From the NCBI GenBank assembly GCA_016716185.1, contig JADJWV010000002.1, forward strand, positions 2,704,501-2,768,500: a DNA stretch of 64,000 nt, in the 5' to 3' direction. This DNA comes from Saprospiraceae bacterium. GTDB taxonomy: Bacteria > Bacteroidota > Bacteroidia > Chitinophagales > Saprospiraceae. Position 1 is the first letter of the stretch; each line of letters begins with the position of its first letter. The notes under the pieces were generated by a model that was not told the DNA's origin, searched no databases, and worked only from the letters and a program-made list of their open reading frames with translations. This document shows, one piece after another, positions 34,927 through 43,782 of the stretch. A program made the position numbers and the translations under genes.

Positions 34927-36347
34927 CCCAATTCATGCATTAGAAAACTTATATGGAGGCCTAATCACCTCCAGTTTTTCAAACAAGTGCTCTAAAAAAT
35001 GTCGTCGCCTCCCTTCTGCAGAAAGTTTCATTACCAATTTTCGACTTCTCTTTGTCAGATAACTTCCTATTGCAATGCATTGGAATCGAATAGTTGGTAA
35101 TCTATGGTTGCGTTCACTATTCATGATTGCTTGTTTAAACAATGTCATAATATTGTATGCTACCATCACAAACCTGAATGCAGCTTCCATGGCTCCAAAC
35201 TCTTGGAGAGCAAACCCATCCATTCCGAAGTCGTATTTTAATTCCTTTATTCTATTTTCGCTGTCGCCTCTTTGATTATATCTTCTATGAACTTCCACCA
35301 TTGATAAATTTGAGTTCGTTACATAGGCTGTGTAATCATATTTACTTAGGTTCTCATATTCTTCAAACAATTCTTTGGGTTTATTGGATTGGTATTTTTT
35401 GGGTGTTCGTACAATGATCATTCTGCGGGTTTGCTTCCAATTTGCGGCTTGATATTCAATTTCTGCATAGGCTGCATTTGGCATTATACTTTCATCATGA
35501 TAAAATCTCTTGATTTCCATTATTTCACTGGCAAGGGCTGTTGTCATCTTGGCTCGGAAGATATAAGGTACCACATTTGGCTTTTCTTCCAGATAGCCCA
35601 TTATATGCTGACTATAAAATCCCGAGTCGCCTCTTATTAAACCAATATTGCTCCGATCTATAATTGTAAATACTTCTTTCAGAAATTCAATTGAATCCTT
35701 CGCTGAGTTGCTATCTCCGCTTCTCATCCAGGCATTTACTACCATTTTTAATTCATCGCAAAAGGCCATTATTGGATGGTGTGAGACCCTACCATTCTTA
35801 TTTGGATTGTAACCTTTACATGCATACTCTTGATGACCATAGCGCGTAATGATCGTGCTATCTATGTCGATTGTTATATACTTCATCGGAACTAATGAAA
35901 GGATATACTTCATCAGTTTTGGAAATATTTTATCGTTCCGCTCAACCGTGTATTTTGAAAAAAATCTACTAAATGTACTGGCACTAGCCATCCCCTTTTT
36001 CCACCCAAAGATTTCTTGAACAACGTTATCCATCCTGATCATAGAACTATGCTCCAATCTTCTAGCTCCTAAAATAACACTTGCCAGAAATCCCTCTATG
36101 ATGTCAATGGCTTGATAACCTCGATTTGATCCTGGATGGGGAATATCCAGTTTTGAAAGATAATCCCGGATTCCGCTGGTCACATATATTTTATGAAAGT
36201 ATTTTAAACCACCCCATGGACTTACCTTGCGATCTGTAAACTCATGCGCTAATTCATGCATCTTTTTGGTGCGTTTAGGTATCCGTCAAATTTCCTTATT
36301 TTTATGCAAAGTTCAAAGCTTTTTTACCTTCTATTGCATGAATTGGG
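34927..36347 (-). mobile_element. intact IS1380-family insertion sequence (1421 bp)
   Basis: The element is bounded by inverted ends CCCAATTCATGCA... and ...TGCATGAATTGGG (18 of 19 positions match) and flanked on both sides by the 5-bp target duplication ATAAT (34922-34926 and 36348-36352). It contains one full-length transposase gene on the minus strand. The identical target duplication and intact gene suggest recent insertion. It sits in the gap between hppA and glyS, and its right end is close to the glyS stop. Confidence 0.92.
34933..36261 (-). CDS. IS1380-family transposase
   Basis: A 442-residue DDE transposase. The recognisable blocks are ITIDIDSTIITRYG (first Asp), NIGLIRGDSGFYS (second Asp), VEVHRRYNQRGDSENRIKEL (the Glu-containing block near the end, 'YN.RG..E') and a C-terminal basic region. 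The frame is unbroken, so the enzyme could be active. The stop codon lies inside the left terminal repeat, and the start is 86 bp inside the right end. It moves the surrounding 1421-bp element by cut-and-paste. Confidence 0.95.
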   Translation of the reverse strand: MHELAHEFTDRKVSPWGGLKYFHKIYVTSGIRDYLSKLDIPHPGSNRGYQAIDIIEGFLASVILGARRLEHSSMIRMDNVVQEIFGWKKGMASASTFSRFFSKYTVERNDKIFPKLMKYILSLVPMKYITIDIDSTIITRYGHQEYACKGYNPNKNGRVSHHPIMAFCDELKMVVNAWMRSGDSNSAKDSIEFLKEVFTIIDRSNIGLIRGDSGFYSQHIMGYLEEKPNVVPYIFRAKMTTALASEIMEIKRFYHDESIMPNAAYAEIEYQAANWKQTRRMIIVRTPKKYQSNKPKELFEEYENLSKYDYTAYVTNSNLSMVEVHRRYNQRGDSENRIKELKYDFGMDGFALQEFGAMEAAFRFVMVAYNIMTLFKQAIMNSERNHRLPTIRFQCIAIGSYLTKRSRKLVMKLSAEGRRRHFLEHLFEKLEVIRPPYKFSNA

Positions 36348-36365
36348 ATAATGCATACTGATTCT

Positions 36366-36392
36366 GCCTTACGCCTTAAGCCTTAAGCCTTT
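36366..36392 (+). repeat. CCTTAAG short tandem repeat
   Basis: About three 7-nt units (ACGCCTTAAGCCTTAAGCCT type) lie between the inner and outer right IS-like ends. The complement is the TAAGGCT unit that is repeated many times at 59688-59842. Confidence 0.7.
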
Positions 36393-36406
36393 AATCTGAA
36401 CCTAAA

Positions 36407-36425
36407 TTCCATTGCATGAATTGGG
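36407..36425 (-). repeat. outer right IS1380-like terminal repeat
   Basis: TTCCATTGCATGAATTGGG matches the inner right end at 36329-36347 at 18 of 19 positions. It ends 4 bp before the glyS stop codon. The 5 bp beyond it (TTCAT) nearly match those outside the outer left end (TCCAT). Confidence 0.65.
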
Positions 36426-36429
36426 TTCA

Positions 36430-37974
36430 TCAGTTTCCTAAAATCTTCTTCCAGGATATCTTTTCCCGGATTATACTTTCAAGGGCGGAGATCGGCACGC
36501 GCTCTTGCAATAAAGTATCCCGGTCGCGAATGGTCACGGTCTGATCTTGAAGCGTATCGAAATCTATGGTTACGCAATACGGAGTTCCGATGGCATCTTG
36601 TCTTCTATAACGCCGCCCGATGGCATCTTTTTCATCGTATTGGCACTGAAATTCAATTTTTAAATCTTCAAAGATCGATTTAGCTTTTTCAACCAATTCG
36701 GGTTTATTTTTCAGCAAAGGTAAAATGGCACATTTGACCGGAGCAATGGCCGGATGTAATTTCAATACGACACGTGTAGATGAATCTCCTTCAGCATCGG
36801 GGACTTCTTCTTCGGTATAGCCTTGGCTCAACATGGCTAAAAACATGCGATCGCATCCAATGGAAGTTTCAACCACATAAGGTATGTAATTTTCATTTTC
36901 TTCCGGATCAAAATATTGTAATTTTTTTCCCGATAATTCCTGATGATTCTTCAAGTCAAAATCCGTACGCGAATGGATACCCTCCAGCTCCTTAAATCCA
37001 AAAGGAAATTGGAACTGAATATCGACTGCAGCATTGGCATAGTGGGCAAGGTTGTCGTGGTCGTGAAATTTTAAACAGGAATCGGGCGTGCCTAAAGCAA
37101 GATGCCAGGCCATGCGCTTTGCTTTCCAATATTCGTACCACTTCATCTCTTCTCCCGGTTTCACAAAAAACTGCATTTCCATCTGCTCAAACTCCCTCAT
37201 CCTGAAAATAAATTGCCGAGCGACAATTTCATTCCGGAATGCTTTACCTATTTGTGCAATTCCGAAGGGTATTTTTTGGCGACTGGTTTTGCTGACATTG
37301 AGAAAATTGACAAATATTCCCTGCGCAGTTTCCGGGCGCAAATACAATTTACCTTCTTCACCTGCAATGTTTCCCAACTGGGTATTGAACATCAGATTAA
37401 ACTGCCTGACCTCCGTCCAGTTTCTCGAACCGGTATCGGGATCTGCAATTTCACAATCATCGATGAGTTGTTTCATGGCTGGCATATCGCCTGATCCAAG
37501 CGCATCGGTCATGCGTTTTGTAGTGGCGTCCATCCGGTTTTGAATTTCCAATATCCTCGGATTGGTCTTCCTGTATAAATTTTCATCAAAAGCATCTCCA
37601 AATCGATTCCTGGCTTTGTCAACTTCCTTTTCCAATTTTGCGGATTGCTTGTCGATGTAATCTTCGATCAGCTGATCTGCTCGATAGCGCTTTTTAGAAT
37701 CCTTATTATCAACCAATGGGTCGTTGAATGCATCGACATGTCCCGAAGCTTTCCATGTTTTTGGATGCATAAAAATTGCAGCATCAATTCCAACTATATT
37801 CTGATGCATCTGCACCATGCTTTTCCACCAATATTCCTTGATGTTGTTTTTCAAAGCAACACCATTCGGTCCGTAATCATATACAGCACTCAGGCCATCG
37901 TAAATTTCAGAGGATGGATAAATAAAACCGTATTCTTTACAATGCGCAGTTACTTTTTTAAACAGATCTTCCAC
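36430..37974 (-). CDS. glyS: glycine--tRNA ligase
   Basis: A 514-residue single-chain (archaeal/eukaryal-type, homodimeric) class II synthetase that charges tRNA-Gly. The N-terminus EYGFIYPSSEIYDGLSAVYD with YGPNGVALKNN is typical, and the class II motifs follow in the catalytic core (FRNEIVARQFIFRMREFEQM) with the anticodon-binding domain at the end. It starts at GTG (37974). The 3' end is only 4 bp from a foreign IS-like repeat, but the C-terminal sequence looks complete. Confidence 0.96.
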   Translation of the reverse strand: MEDLFKKVTAHCKEYGFIYPSSEIYDGLSAVYDYGPNGVALKNNIKEYWWKSMVQMHQNIVGIDAAIFMHPKTWKASGHVDAFNDPLVDNKDSKKRYRADQLIEDYIDKQSAKLEKEVDKARNRFGDAFDENLYRKTNPRILEIQNRMDATTKRMTDALGSGDMPAMKQLIDDCEIADPDTGSRNWTEVRQFNLMFNTQLGNIAGEEGKLYLRPETAQGIFVNFLNVSKTSRQKIPFGIAQIGKAFRNEIVARQFIFRMREFEQMEMQFFVKPGEEMKWYEYWKAKRMAWHLALGTPDSCLKFHDHDNLAHYANAAVDIQFQFPFGFKELEGIHSRTDFDLKNHQELSGKKLQYFDPEENENYIPYVVETSIGCDRMFLAMLSQGYTEEEVPDAEGDSSTRVVLKLHPAIAPVKCAILPLLKNKPELVEKAKSIFEDLKIEFQCQYDEKDAIGRRYRRQDAIGTPYCVTIDFDTLQDQTVTIRDRDTLLQERVPISALESIIREKISWKKILGN

Positions 37975-37982
37975 GGATAAAA

Positions 37983-38053
37983 GTTGTTAGATGTTGGTTG
38001 TTAGATGTTGGTTGTTAGTTGTTGGTTGTTAGTTGTTGGTTGTTGGTTGTTAG
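37983..38053. repeat. TTGTTAG / ATGTTGG word repeat upstream of glyS
   Basis: About ten imperfect 7-nt units of the type GTTGTTAG and ATGTTGG lie directly upstream of glyS. There is no spacer structure. Confidence 0.85.
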
Positions 38054-38057
38054 GATT

Positions 38058-38083
38058 AAAGGCTGAAGGCCTAAGGCTAAAGG
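38058..38083. repeat. AAGGCTGA-type word repeat
   Basis: Four imperfect units (AAGGCTGAAGGCCTAAGGCT) belong to the same family as the TAAGGCT and AAGCTGA repeats elsewhere. Confidence 0.6.
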
Positions 38084-38192
38084 TTTGTTTAGTTTAGCTT
38101 TAAAAAATCAGACTTCACTTTATAATTTATTAAATTGTAAAATCAATTTTAAAATTCCTTTTATAATTTTATGTCCTTAAAACATCATTCGT

Positions 38193-38328
38193 TTCTATCT
38201 TCTATCTTCTATCTTCTATCTTCTATCTTCTATCTTATATCTTCTATCTTCCAGCTTCTAGCTTCTAGCTTTTCCCTTTTTCCCTCTTTCCCTTCCAACC
38301 TTTGGCCTTCAGCCTTCAGCCTTTTCCC
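38193..38328. repeat. TCTATCT heptamer repeat and related pyrimidine-rich tract
   Basis: About eight TTCTATC units are followed by CAGCTTCTAGCTTCTAGC and CCTTCAGCCTTCAGCC units, ending at the gyrB stop. It is strongly strand-biased (pyrimidine-rich on +). Together with the tracts at 37983 and 38058 it fills most of the 357-bp gyrB-glyS gap; the remainder is AT-rich and shows no gene. Confidence 0.85.
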
Positions 38329-38331
38329 CCC

Positions 38332-40266
38332 TTACACATCAATATTCGCATACACCGCATGGGTTTCAATAAACTCCCTGCGCGGAGGTACATCATCTCC
38401 CATCAGTATGCTGAAATAATAACTGGCATTGGATGCATCCTCTACAGTCACACGACTCAAAGTTCTGGTTGCAGGATTCATGGTGGTTTCCCACAATTGT
38501 TCGGCGTTCATTTCACCAAGACCTTTGTAGCGCTGGATGTGAACACTGTCTTCCTTTCCTTTGCCAATTTCGGCAACGATTTCAGCTCTTTCCTTTTCAT
38601 TCCATGCATATTTCGCTTCTTTTCCTTTTTTAACCAAATACAGTGGCGGCCTGGCAATGTATAAATATCCATTGCTGATGAGTTCAGGCATATAGCGGTA
38701 GAAGAATGTCAAAATCAAAGTCGTGATGTGGCTGCCGTCAACATCGGCATCGCACATGATCACGATTTTATGATAGCGCAGTTTATCGAGATTTAATCTG
38801 CGTTCTCCTTCTTCGTCTTCAAAGATGTGCACACCCAATGCGGTGAAAATATTTTTAATCTCCTCGTTCTCGTAAATTTTATATTCCAATGCTTTTTCGA
38901 CATTCAGAATTTTTCCTCGCAAGGGAAGGATGGCCTGATAATGTCTGTTACGGCCTTGTTTGGCTGTTCCACCCGCAGAATCTCCTTCGACGAGAAACAA
39001 CTCCGATTCTTCAGCTGACTTGGATGCACAATCCGCAAGTTTACCAGGAAGTCCCCCTCCCGTCAAAACATTTTTGCGCTGAACCATCTCCCGCGCTTTA
39101 CGGGCCGCATGCCGGGCTGTTGCAGCCAATATAATTTTGTCGATAATCCTTCTCGATTCTTTGGGATTCTGCTCGAGAAATGCCATGAGTGTGTCACCCA
39201 CAATGCGGGAAACAATACCCACGACTTCGGAATTTCCCAATTCGCCTTTGGTCTGACCTTTGAACTGGGGTTCGGGAACTTTTACAGATATTATTCCCGT
39301 AAGTCCTTCTCTAAAGTCTTCACCACTAATCTCCATCTTCAGTTTGGAGAAAAAACCATTCTGGTCTCCGTATTGCTTAAACACTCTGGCCAATGCCCTT
39401 CTGAATCCACTGACATGGGTCCCACCTTCGCGGGTGTAAATATTATTCACATAAGACAACAAATTTTCCTGGAACCCATTGTTGTAAACCAAGGCGATTT
39501 CAACGTCCACATTTTCTTCTTTTCCGGTAATGTAGATCACATCCTCGGTGAGCGGTGTCCGTCCCTGATCGATATATTTGACGAATTCTTTCAATCCGCC
39601 CTCTGAATAAAATTTTTCTTCCCTTTGCTGACCCTCTCTTTCATCTTTGAGGAAAATGGTAAGACCGGAATTCAAAAATGATAATTCCCTCAGACGCTGT
39701 GCCAGCGTATCGAAATGGTAGACCAGCGTTTCAAAAATTTCGGAATCGGGGGTAAAAATAACTGTCGTGCCTCGCGAACCGGATTCTCCGATAACGGCCA
39801 CATCCGCTTTGGGTTTTCCACGCTCGTATTCCTGCATGAAAACTTTACCTTCTCTTCTGACCTCAGCCCTGACATAAGAAGAGAGTGCATTGACGCAGGA
39901 AACCCCTACCCCATGCAATCCTCCGGAAACTTTATAAGAATCTTTGTCAAACTTTCCACCGGCATGTAATACGGTCATGACCACTTCCAGGGCAGACTTT
40001 TTCAGCTTTGGATGAATATCCACAGGTATCCCACGTCCGTTATCTTCAACTTTAATGCTGTTATCCTGTAAAATGCTCACCAAAATATGGCTGCAATGGC
40101 CTGCAAGATGTTCGTCAATGGAGTTGTCAACTACCTCCCATACCAAATGATGCAATCCTTTGACATCTGTACTGCCGATGTACATCCCCGGTCTTCTTCG
40201 CACCGCCTCCAGTCCCTCCAAAGCCTGTATACTCGAGGCGCTGTAATCTCCATTTTGTCCTGACAT
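38332..40266 (-). CDS. gyrB: DNA gyrase subunit B
   Basis: A 644-residue ATPase subunit of DNA gyrase, which introduces negative supercoils with GyrA. Visible: the GHKL ATPase start (GLEAVRRRPGMYIGSTD, VVDNSIDEHLAGHC), the K-loop (QTKGELGN), the TOPRIM motif LVEGDSAGGTAKQGRNR (~427), the DVDGSHI acidic cluster and the C-terminal QRYKGLGEMNAEQLWETT. No long insert typical of gammaproteobacterial GyrB is present. A -7 box lies 20 nt upstream of the start. It is monocistronic. Confidence 0.97.
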   Translation of the reverse strand: MSGQNGDYSASSIQALEGLEAVRRRPGMYIGSTDVKGLHHLVWEVVDNSIDEHLAGHCSHILVSILQDNSIKVEDNGRGIPVDIHPKLKKSALEVVMTVLHAGGKFDKDSYKVSGGLHGVGVSCVNALSSYVRAEVRREGKVFMQEYERGKPKADVAVIGESGSRGTTVIFTPDSEIFETLVYHFDTLAQRLRELSFLNSGLTIFLKDEREGQQREEKFYSEGGLKEFVKYIDQGRTPLTEDVIYITGKEENVDVEIALVYNNGFQENLLSYVNNIYTREGGTHVSGFRRALARVFKQYGDQNGFFSKLKMEISGEDFREGLTGIISVKVPEPQFKGQTKGELGNSEVVGIVSRIVGDTLMAFLEQNPKESRRIIDKIILAATARHAARKAREMVQRKNVLTGGGLPGKLADCASKSAEESELFLVEGDSAGGTAKQGRNRHYQAILPLRGKILNVEKALEYKIYENEEIKNIFTALGVHIFEDEEGERRLNLDKLRYHKIVIMCDADVDGSHITTLILTFFYRYMPELISNGYLYIARPPLYLVKKGKEAKYAWNEKERAEIVAEIGKGKEDSVHIQRYKGLGEMNAEQLWETTMNPATRTLSRVTVEDASNASYYFSILMGDDVPPRREFIETHAVYANIDV

Positions 40267-40286
40267 ATGCTCGTTTTAAAAGTGCC

Positions 40287-40294
40287 CAAAGATA
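40287..40294 (-). promoter_or_regulatory. -7 box before gyrB
   Basis: TATCTTTG on the minus strand (TAnnTTTG), 20 nt from the gyrB ATG. Confidence 0.6.
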
Positions 40295-40398
40295 CACAAT
40301 AACCATCAAAAAAATTAGGCTAAAATCCTAATAATGAACATATTTTGAATGCAAAAAAAATGTATGAAATGGAGGTAGGTGGGCTTTTTGAATTATGG

Positions 40399-40456
40399 TC
40401 CCGATAAAATAAAGGGAATTATTTATTTTCTTAGATATTTTGCAATTTTATCGGGA
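40399..40456. repeat. TCCCGATAAAAT inverted-repeat element (copy B)
   Basis: The perfect 12-bp arms TCCCGATAAAAT (40399-40410) and ATTTTATCGGGA (40445-40456) enclose 34 nt. Its TCCCGA ends match copies A and C. It is the main feature of the 383-bp gap between gyrB and the TlpA gene; the remainder is AT-rich and shows no gene. Confidence 0.75.
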
Positions 40457-40617
40457 TTTAGACTTTTGAGCTGCTGATTAAATGTTCATTTATATTCCGA
40501 AGAAGTGTGTCATTTTGTTGGAACAAGCCTTTTCCCCTTCTAAGCTTTCGACCTGTTCGCCTTTGGCCTTTATAGGGTAAGGACTGAAAATAATCGCCAG
40601 AAACAAATTGAACCCAC

Positions 40618-40650
40618 AAACTGAGAACTGGAAACTGGAAACTGAGAACT
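40618..40650. repeat. AACTGGAA word repeat after the TlpA-like gene
   Basis: Four units of AAACTGRGAACTGGAAACT type abut the stop of the TlpA-like gene. The same words occur at 44057-44088 and weakly near 29506. Confidence 0.75.
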
Positions 40651-41141
40651 TATTTCAAAAATCCACGCAACTTTTTGTCTAACTCGTACTCATCTCCCGG
40701 TGTATATCCGGAATGGGTATATAAAATCTCACCCCTGGCATCAACCACAAAGGTTTGTGGAATGGACTGAAAATTGAGCGCGCGCATCATTTCTTTATTC
40801 TGGTCGGAAAGAATGGTGTATTTCCATGACTTCTGAGCAACCATGGGTTTTACTTTATTTAAGGCCTGCGCATCATCAACGGTTATAGCGATCATTTCTA
40901 TGCCCAGTCCCTGCCACTCTTTATAAAGATCTTTCATTGCATCCAATTCTTTTTTACATGGTGAACACCAGGTCGCCCAAAAACTAATAACTGTTAGTTT
41001 GTTCTTGGTGAAATGGTCGTTTAGCAAAATGTTTTTTCCATCGAGGGATTTTAACTGCGCAGTTGGAAATAATTTATCGACAACGACAAAGGAACTTCCA
41101 ATAAGGAAAAAGACCGGTAAAAAGAATTTCATTAATTTCAT
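40650..41141 (-). CDS. TlpA-like thioredoxin-fold protein (envelope)
   Basis: A 163-residue exported thiol-disulfide protein. The N-terminal signal/anchor (MKFFLPVFFLIGSSFVVV) is followed by a TlpA/ResA-type domain with the active site SFWATWCSPCKKEL (Cys59, Cys62), IAITVDDAQALNK and the cis-Pro region FQSIPQTFVVDARGEI. Such proteins reduce or relay electrons to envelope disulfides. It is divergent from DUF6029 and Omp28 genes (74 bp between starts), with which it probably forms one redox/envelope module. A -7 box lies 16 nt before its start. Confidence 0.92.
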   Translation of the reverse strand: MKLMKFFLPVFFLIGSSFVVVDKLFPTAQLKSLDGKNILLNDHFTKNKLTVISFWATWCSPCKKELDAMKDLYKEWQGLGIEMIAITVDDAQALNKVKPMVAQKSWKYTILSDQNKEMMRALNFQSIPQTFVVDARGEILYTHSGYTPGDEYELDKKLRGFLK

Positions 41142-41157
41142 AAAGTTAAATTGATAA

Positions 41158-41165
41158 CAAACGTA
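41158..41165 (-). promoter_or_regulatory. -7 box before the TlpA-like gene
   Basis: TACGTTTG on the minus strand (TAnnTTTG), 16 nt before the ATG at 41141, inside the divergent intergenic region. Confidence 0.55.
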
Positions 41166-41215
41166 AATGTCATTAAAAAATCATTTACTTTAGGGCTTTC
41201 AAAACAATTTAACGA

Positions 41216-42853
41216 ATGATTAACCACAGATATTTAAGTTTAATTTTTTCTTATATCTTTCTCGCATTCAATGCTTTATATGCTCAGGAAAGCTTGATTC
41301 TCGGTGGAGGCTTTCAGGCCAACGCCAACATTTTTTTAAGAGACAGCCAGATCGGCGCTTTTAATATTCCGCAATACGATTATCAGATTTACGGGGGTGA
41401 ATCCTGGATGGATCTCAATGCTTCCTATGCCGGGTTTACCGGAGGTATTCGCTTCGATGCCTTTCACAATTCGAACCTGTTAAATCCCGTGAGTTCTTAT
41501 ACCGATTATGGAATCGGACGTTGGTATTTGCGAAAAGAAACCGATCAATTTGAAATAGAAGCCGGATACCTTTACGACCAGATCGGCAGTGGGGTCATCT
41601 ACCGGGCTTATGAAGAACGGGCACAATTGCTCGACAACGCACTGGTAGGCATCAGCGGTAAATACAAAATCGGAAACGACTGGAGCATCAAGGGCTTTGC
41701 AGGTAAACAAAAAAACTTGTTTGAATCTTACAACTCAATACTCAAGGGAATATACCTTACCGGGTATTTCAAAGTAAGCGATACCAGTATCTGGAGCATT
41801 TCGCCAGGATTCGGATTTGTAAACCGCACTTTTGGAGATGAAGTGGTCAACCAGTTAGCCACCATCCTTGGTGATTACGATGCAGTCGATCAGTTTAACC
41901 CTTACTATAACGTAAATGCTTTTACGATTTTCAATACCCTCAACATTGCTGATTTTACCTGGTACGCTGAAGCAGCATTCAAACCAAAAGATATTTATTT
42001 CGATCCGAATGCGGTAAGAACACTACCCAAAGGACAAACCGCTTTGGGTAAACTGGTCGACAGAAAAGGTTCGGTACTTTATTCAAGCCTGAGTTATGCA
42101 AAAAATCAATTGGGAATTACAGCCGAAGTAAAACGTACGGAAGGTATGATCTTCAGAGCTGAACCTTCTCTGAGTTTAAACAAGGGACTCATTGGTTATA
42201 TACCACCCATGGCTAAAATAAATACTTACAGACTCAATGCATATTACTATCCGGCCACACAATTTCTGGACGAAATGGGTTATCAGTTGGATATCAAATA
42301 CGGCATTGGCGATCACTGGAACTTTTCATTCAATACCTCTGAAATCAGGGATAAAGATTTTGATGAAAAATTTTACAAGGAATATTTCCTGGAAGTGATC
42401 TATAAAAGTTCGACACAATGGCAACTTACCGCAGGACTCCAGAGGCAGGAATTCAATCAGGCCCTTTACTATGGCAAAACCGGAGAACCTACCGTAAAAA
42501 CATTTACTCCTTTTGCAGAATTTTTGTACAAATTCAATAGAAAAACTTCGCTGCGTTTTGAAACCCAATACATGGATAATAAGCAGGACATTGGAAGTTG
42601 GGTGTACGGACTTGTCGAACTGGGATTCGCCCCCCACTGGCTGATCGAAGTTTCCGATATGTACAACACCAAAGCCTTGAAAGGTAAAGAAAAATTAAAC
42701 TATCCAGCCGTTGGTTTTGCTTATACTAAAGGCGCAAATCGTTTTTCCGTACGTTATGTTAAACAGATTGAAGGCATTGTGTGCTCCGGCGGTATTTGCA
42801 GATTGGAACCGGCTTTTAGCGGCATACGCGCCGGCATTACTTCCACTTTTTAA
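41216..42853 (+). CDS. DUF6029-type outer-membrane protein
   Basis: A 545-residue exported protein. A signal peptide (SLIFSYIFLAFNALYAQ) precedes a long series of amphipathic strands with aromatic girdle residues, and the chain ends in AGITSTF with terminal Phe, as in a large outer-membrane barrel. Placement between a TlpA-like gene and an Omp28 gene matches the usual home of DUF6029 in Bacteroidota, and the name rests on that plus overall look. The function is unknown. The Omp28 gene begins 3 bp after its stop, so the two are co-translated. Confidence 0.8.
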   Translation: MINHRYLSLIFSYIFLAFNALYAQESLILGGGFQANANIFLRDSQIGAFNIPQYDYQIYGGESWMDLNASYAGFTGGIRFDAFHNSNLLNPVSSYTDYGIGRWYLRKETDQFEIEAGYLYDQIGSGVIYRAYEERAQLLDNALVGISGKYKIGNDWSIKGFAGKQKNLFESYNSILKGIYLTGYFKVSDTSIWSISPGFGFVNRTFGDEVVNQLATILGDYDAVDQFNPYYNVNAFTIFNTLNIADFTWYAEAAFKPKDIYFDPNAVRTLPKGQTALGKLVDRKGSVLYSSLSYAKNQLGITAEVKRTEGMIFRAEPSLSLNKGLIGYIPPMAKINTYRLNAYYYPATQFLDEMGYQLDIKYGIGDHWNFSFNTSEIRDKDFDEKFYKEYFLEVIYKSSTQWQLTAGLQRQEFNQALYYGKTGEPTVKTFTPFAEFLYKFNRKTSLRFETQYMDNKQDIGSWVYGLVELGFAPHWLIEVSDMYNTKALKGKEKLNYPAVGFAYTKGANRFSVRYVKQIEGIVCSGGICRLEPAFSGIRAGITSTF

Positions 42854-42856
42854 TCA

Positions 42857-43711
42857 ATGAATACAAAAATCTTTATGAGAAATAATAAATCAATTGCGCT
42901 GATACTCCTGGTTGTTGTTTTATTCTCTGCATGCAAGGACTGGGAACAAACCGTCGAATTACCCAACAACAATGCTGTGGTGTCCAAGAGAGTCGTGCTT
43001 CTGGAAGAGTTTACCGGGGCTTCCTGCGTGAATTGTCCGGCAGGTATTGCAATTTCGAATCTCATCGCCGATGCATATCCCGATAACGTTATTTTAGTTG
43101 GTGTACATTCCCGTTTTCTGGCCCAGCCTGCAACCAAAGGACAAGTCGATATGAGATTACCCGATGCCCAGGCCATAGAAGACTTTCTGGGCGATTGGTT
43201 GGCAAAACCTGAGGCCGCGATTAATCGCCTCTATTCCACACAAGCAGCGAGTTATCGTTATGGCAATCCAGACAGTTGGAAGGGAATCGTAGAAGCTGAA
43301 CTTCAGAAAGATCCGGAATTCGAACTCAGTATTAGTCCCTCGTATAATGAAAACAGCCGGGAACTGCGCGTCGTCCTGAATGCAAAAGCTCTGAAAAACA
43401 TCGACAAACCGATTCACCTGCATTGTGGCATCAATCAATCCGGAATCCTTGCCGACCAACTCGATAATCAGGGACCTAAAATCATCAACTTCGAACACAA
43501 TCACGTTTTATTGAAAATGTTGTCCGCCATTTCCGGAGACCGAATTGCTGCATCTGCAACCGAAAACACAAGCTACACGAAGACTTATACTTTCACGATG
43601 CCAACAGATTCCATTTTGTGGAATGCCGATCATTGTCACGTGTTCGGATATGTTTCACTTGATGAAAATGAAAAATACATTCTGCAGGCAGCAGAAGCAC
43701 CGTTGAAATAA
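42857..43711 (+). CDS. Omp28-related lipoprotein with thioredoxin-like CxxC
   Basis: A 284-residue outer-membrane lipoprotein. The lipobox is VLFSAC with Cys26. The Omp28 hallmark follows: VVLLEEFTGASCVNCPAGI, in which Cys57-x-x-Cys60 sits as in a thioredoxin active site, then PDNVILVGVHS. The C-terminal part (~150-284) is an all-beta domain. Omp28-type proteins of Porphyromonas are surface adhesins; the CxNC motif suggests a redox role that is not proved. It is co-transcribed with DUF6029 and lies across from the TlpA-like gene. Confidence 0.9.
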   Translation: MNTKIFMRNNKSIALILLVVVLFSACKDWEQTVELPNNNAVVSKRVVLLEEFTGASCVNCPAGIAISNLIADAYPDNVILVGVHSRFLAQPATKGQVDMRLPDAQAIEDFLGDWLAKPEAAINRLYSTQAASYRYGNPDSWKGIVEAELQKDPEFELSISPSYNENSRELRVVLNAKALKNIDKPIHLHCGINQSGILADQLDNQGPKIINFEHNHVLLKMLSAISGDRIAASATENTSYTKTYTFTMPTDSILWNADHCHVFGYVSLDENEKYILQAAEAPLK

Positions 43712-43733
43712 TAATGTTTATTGGAGAATGGAG

Positions 43734-43782
43734 TCCCGACATGATGTAGCTCATATAAAATTACATCATCTTCATGTCGGGA
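43734..43782. repeat. TCCCGACATGATGTA inverted-repeat element (copy C)
   Basis: Arms TCCCGACATGATGTA and its complement (with a 6-nt insert on the right arm) form a 49-nt hairpin. A diverged copy follows at 43917-43967. Confidence 0.75.

Noticed and set aside
38171..38419. Small plus-strand frame over the TCTATCT repeats
   Set aside because: The product is a translation of the repeat and part of the gyrB antisense strand, so it is not a gene.
39109..39606. A 165-codon plus-strand frame inside gyrB
   Set aside because: It is antisense to gyrB and its product shows no family pattern.
38332..40266. Replication origin near gyrB
   Set aside because: No dnaA, recF or dnaN gene, and no DnaA-box cluster, is visible around it.
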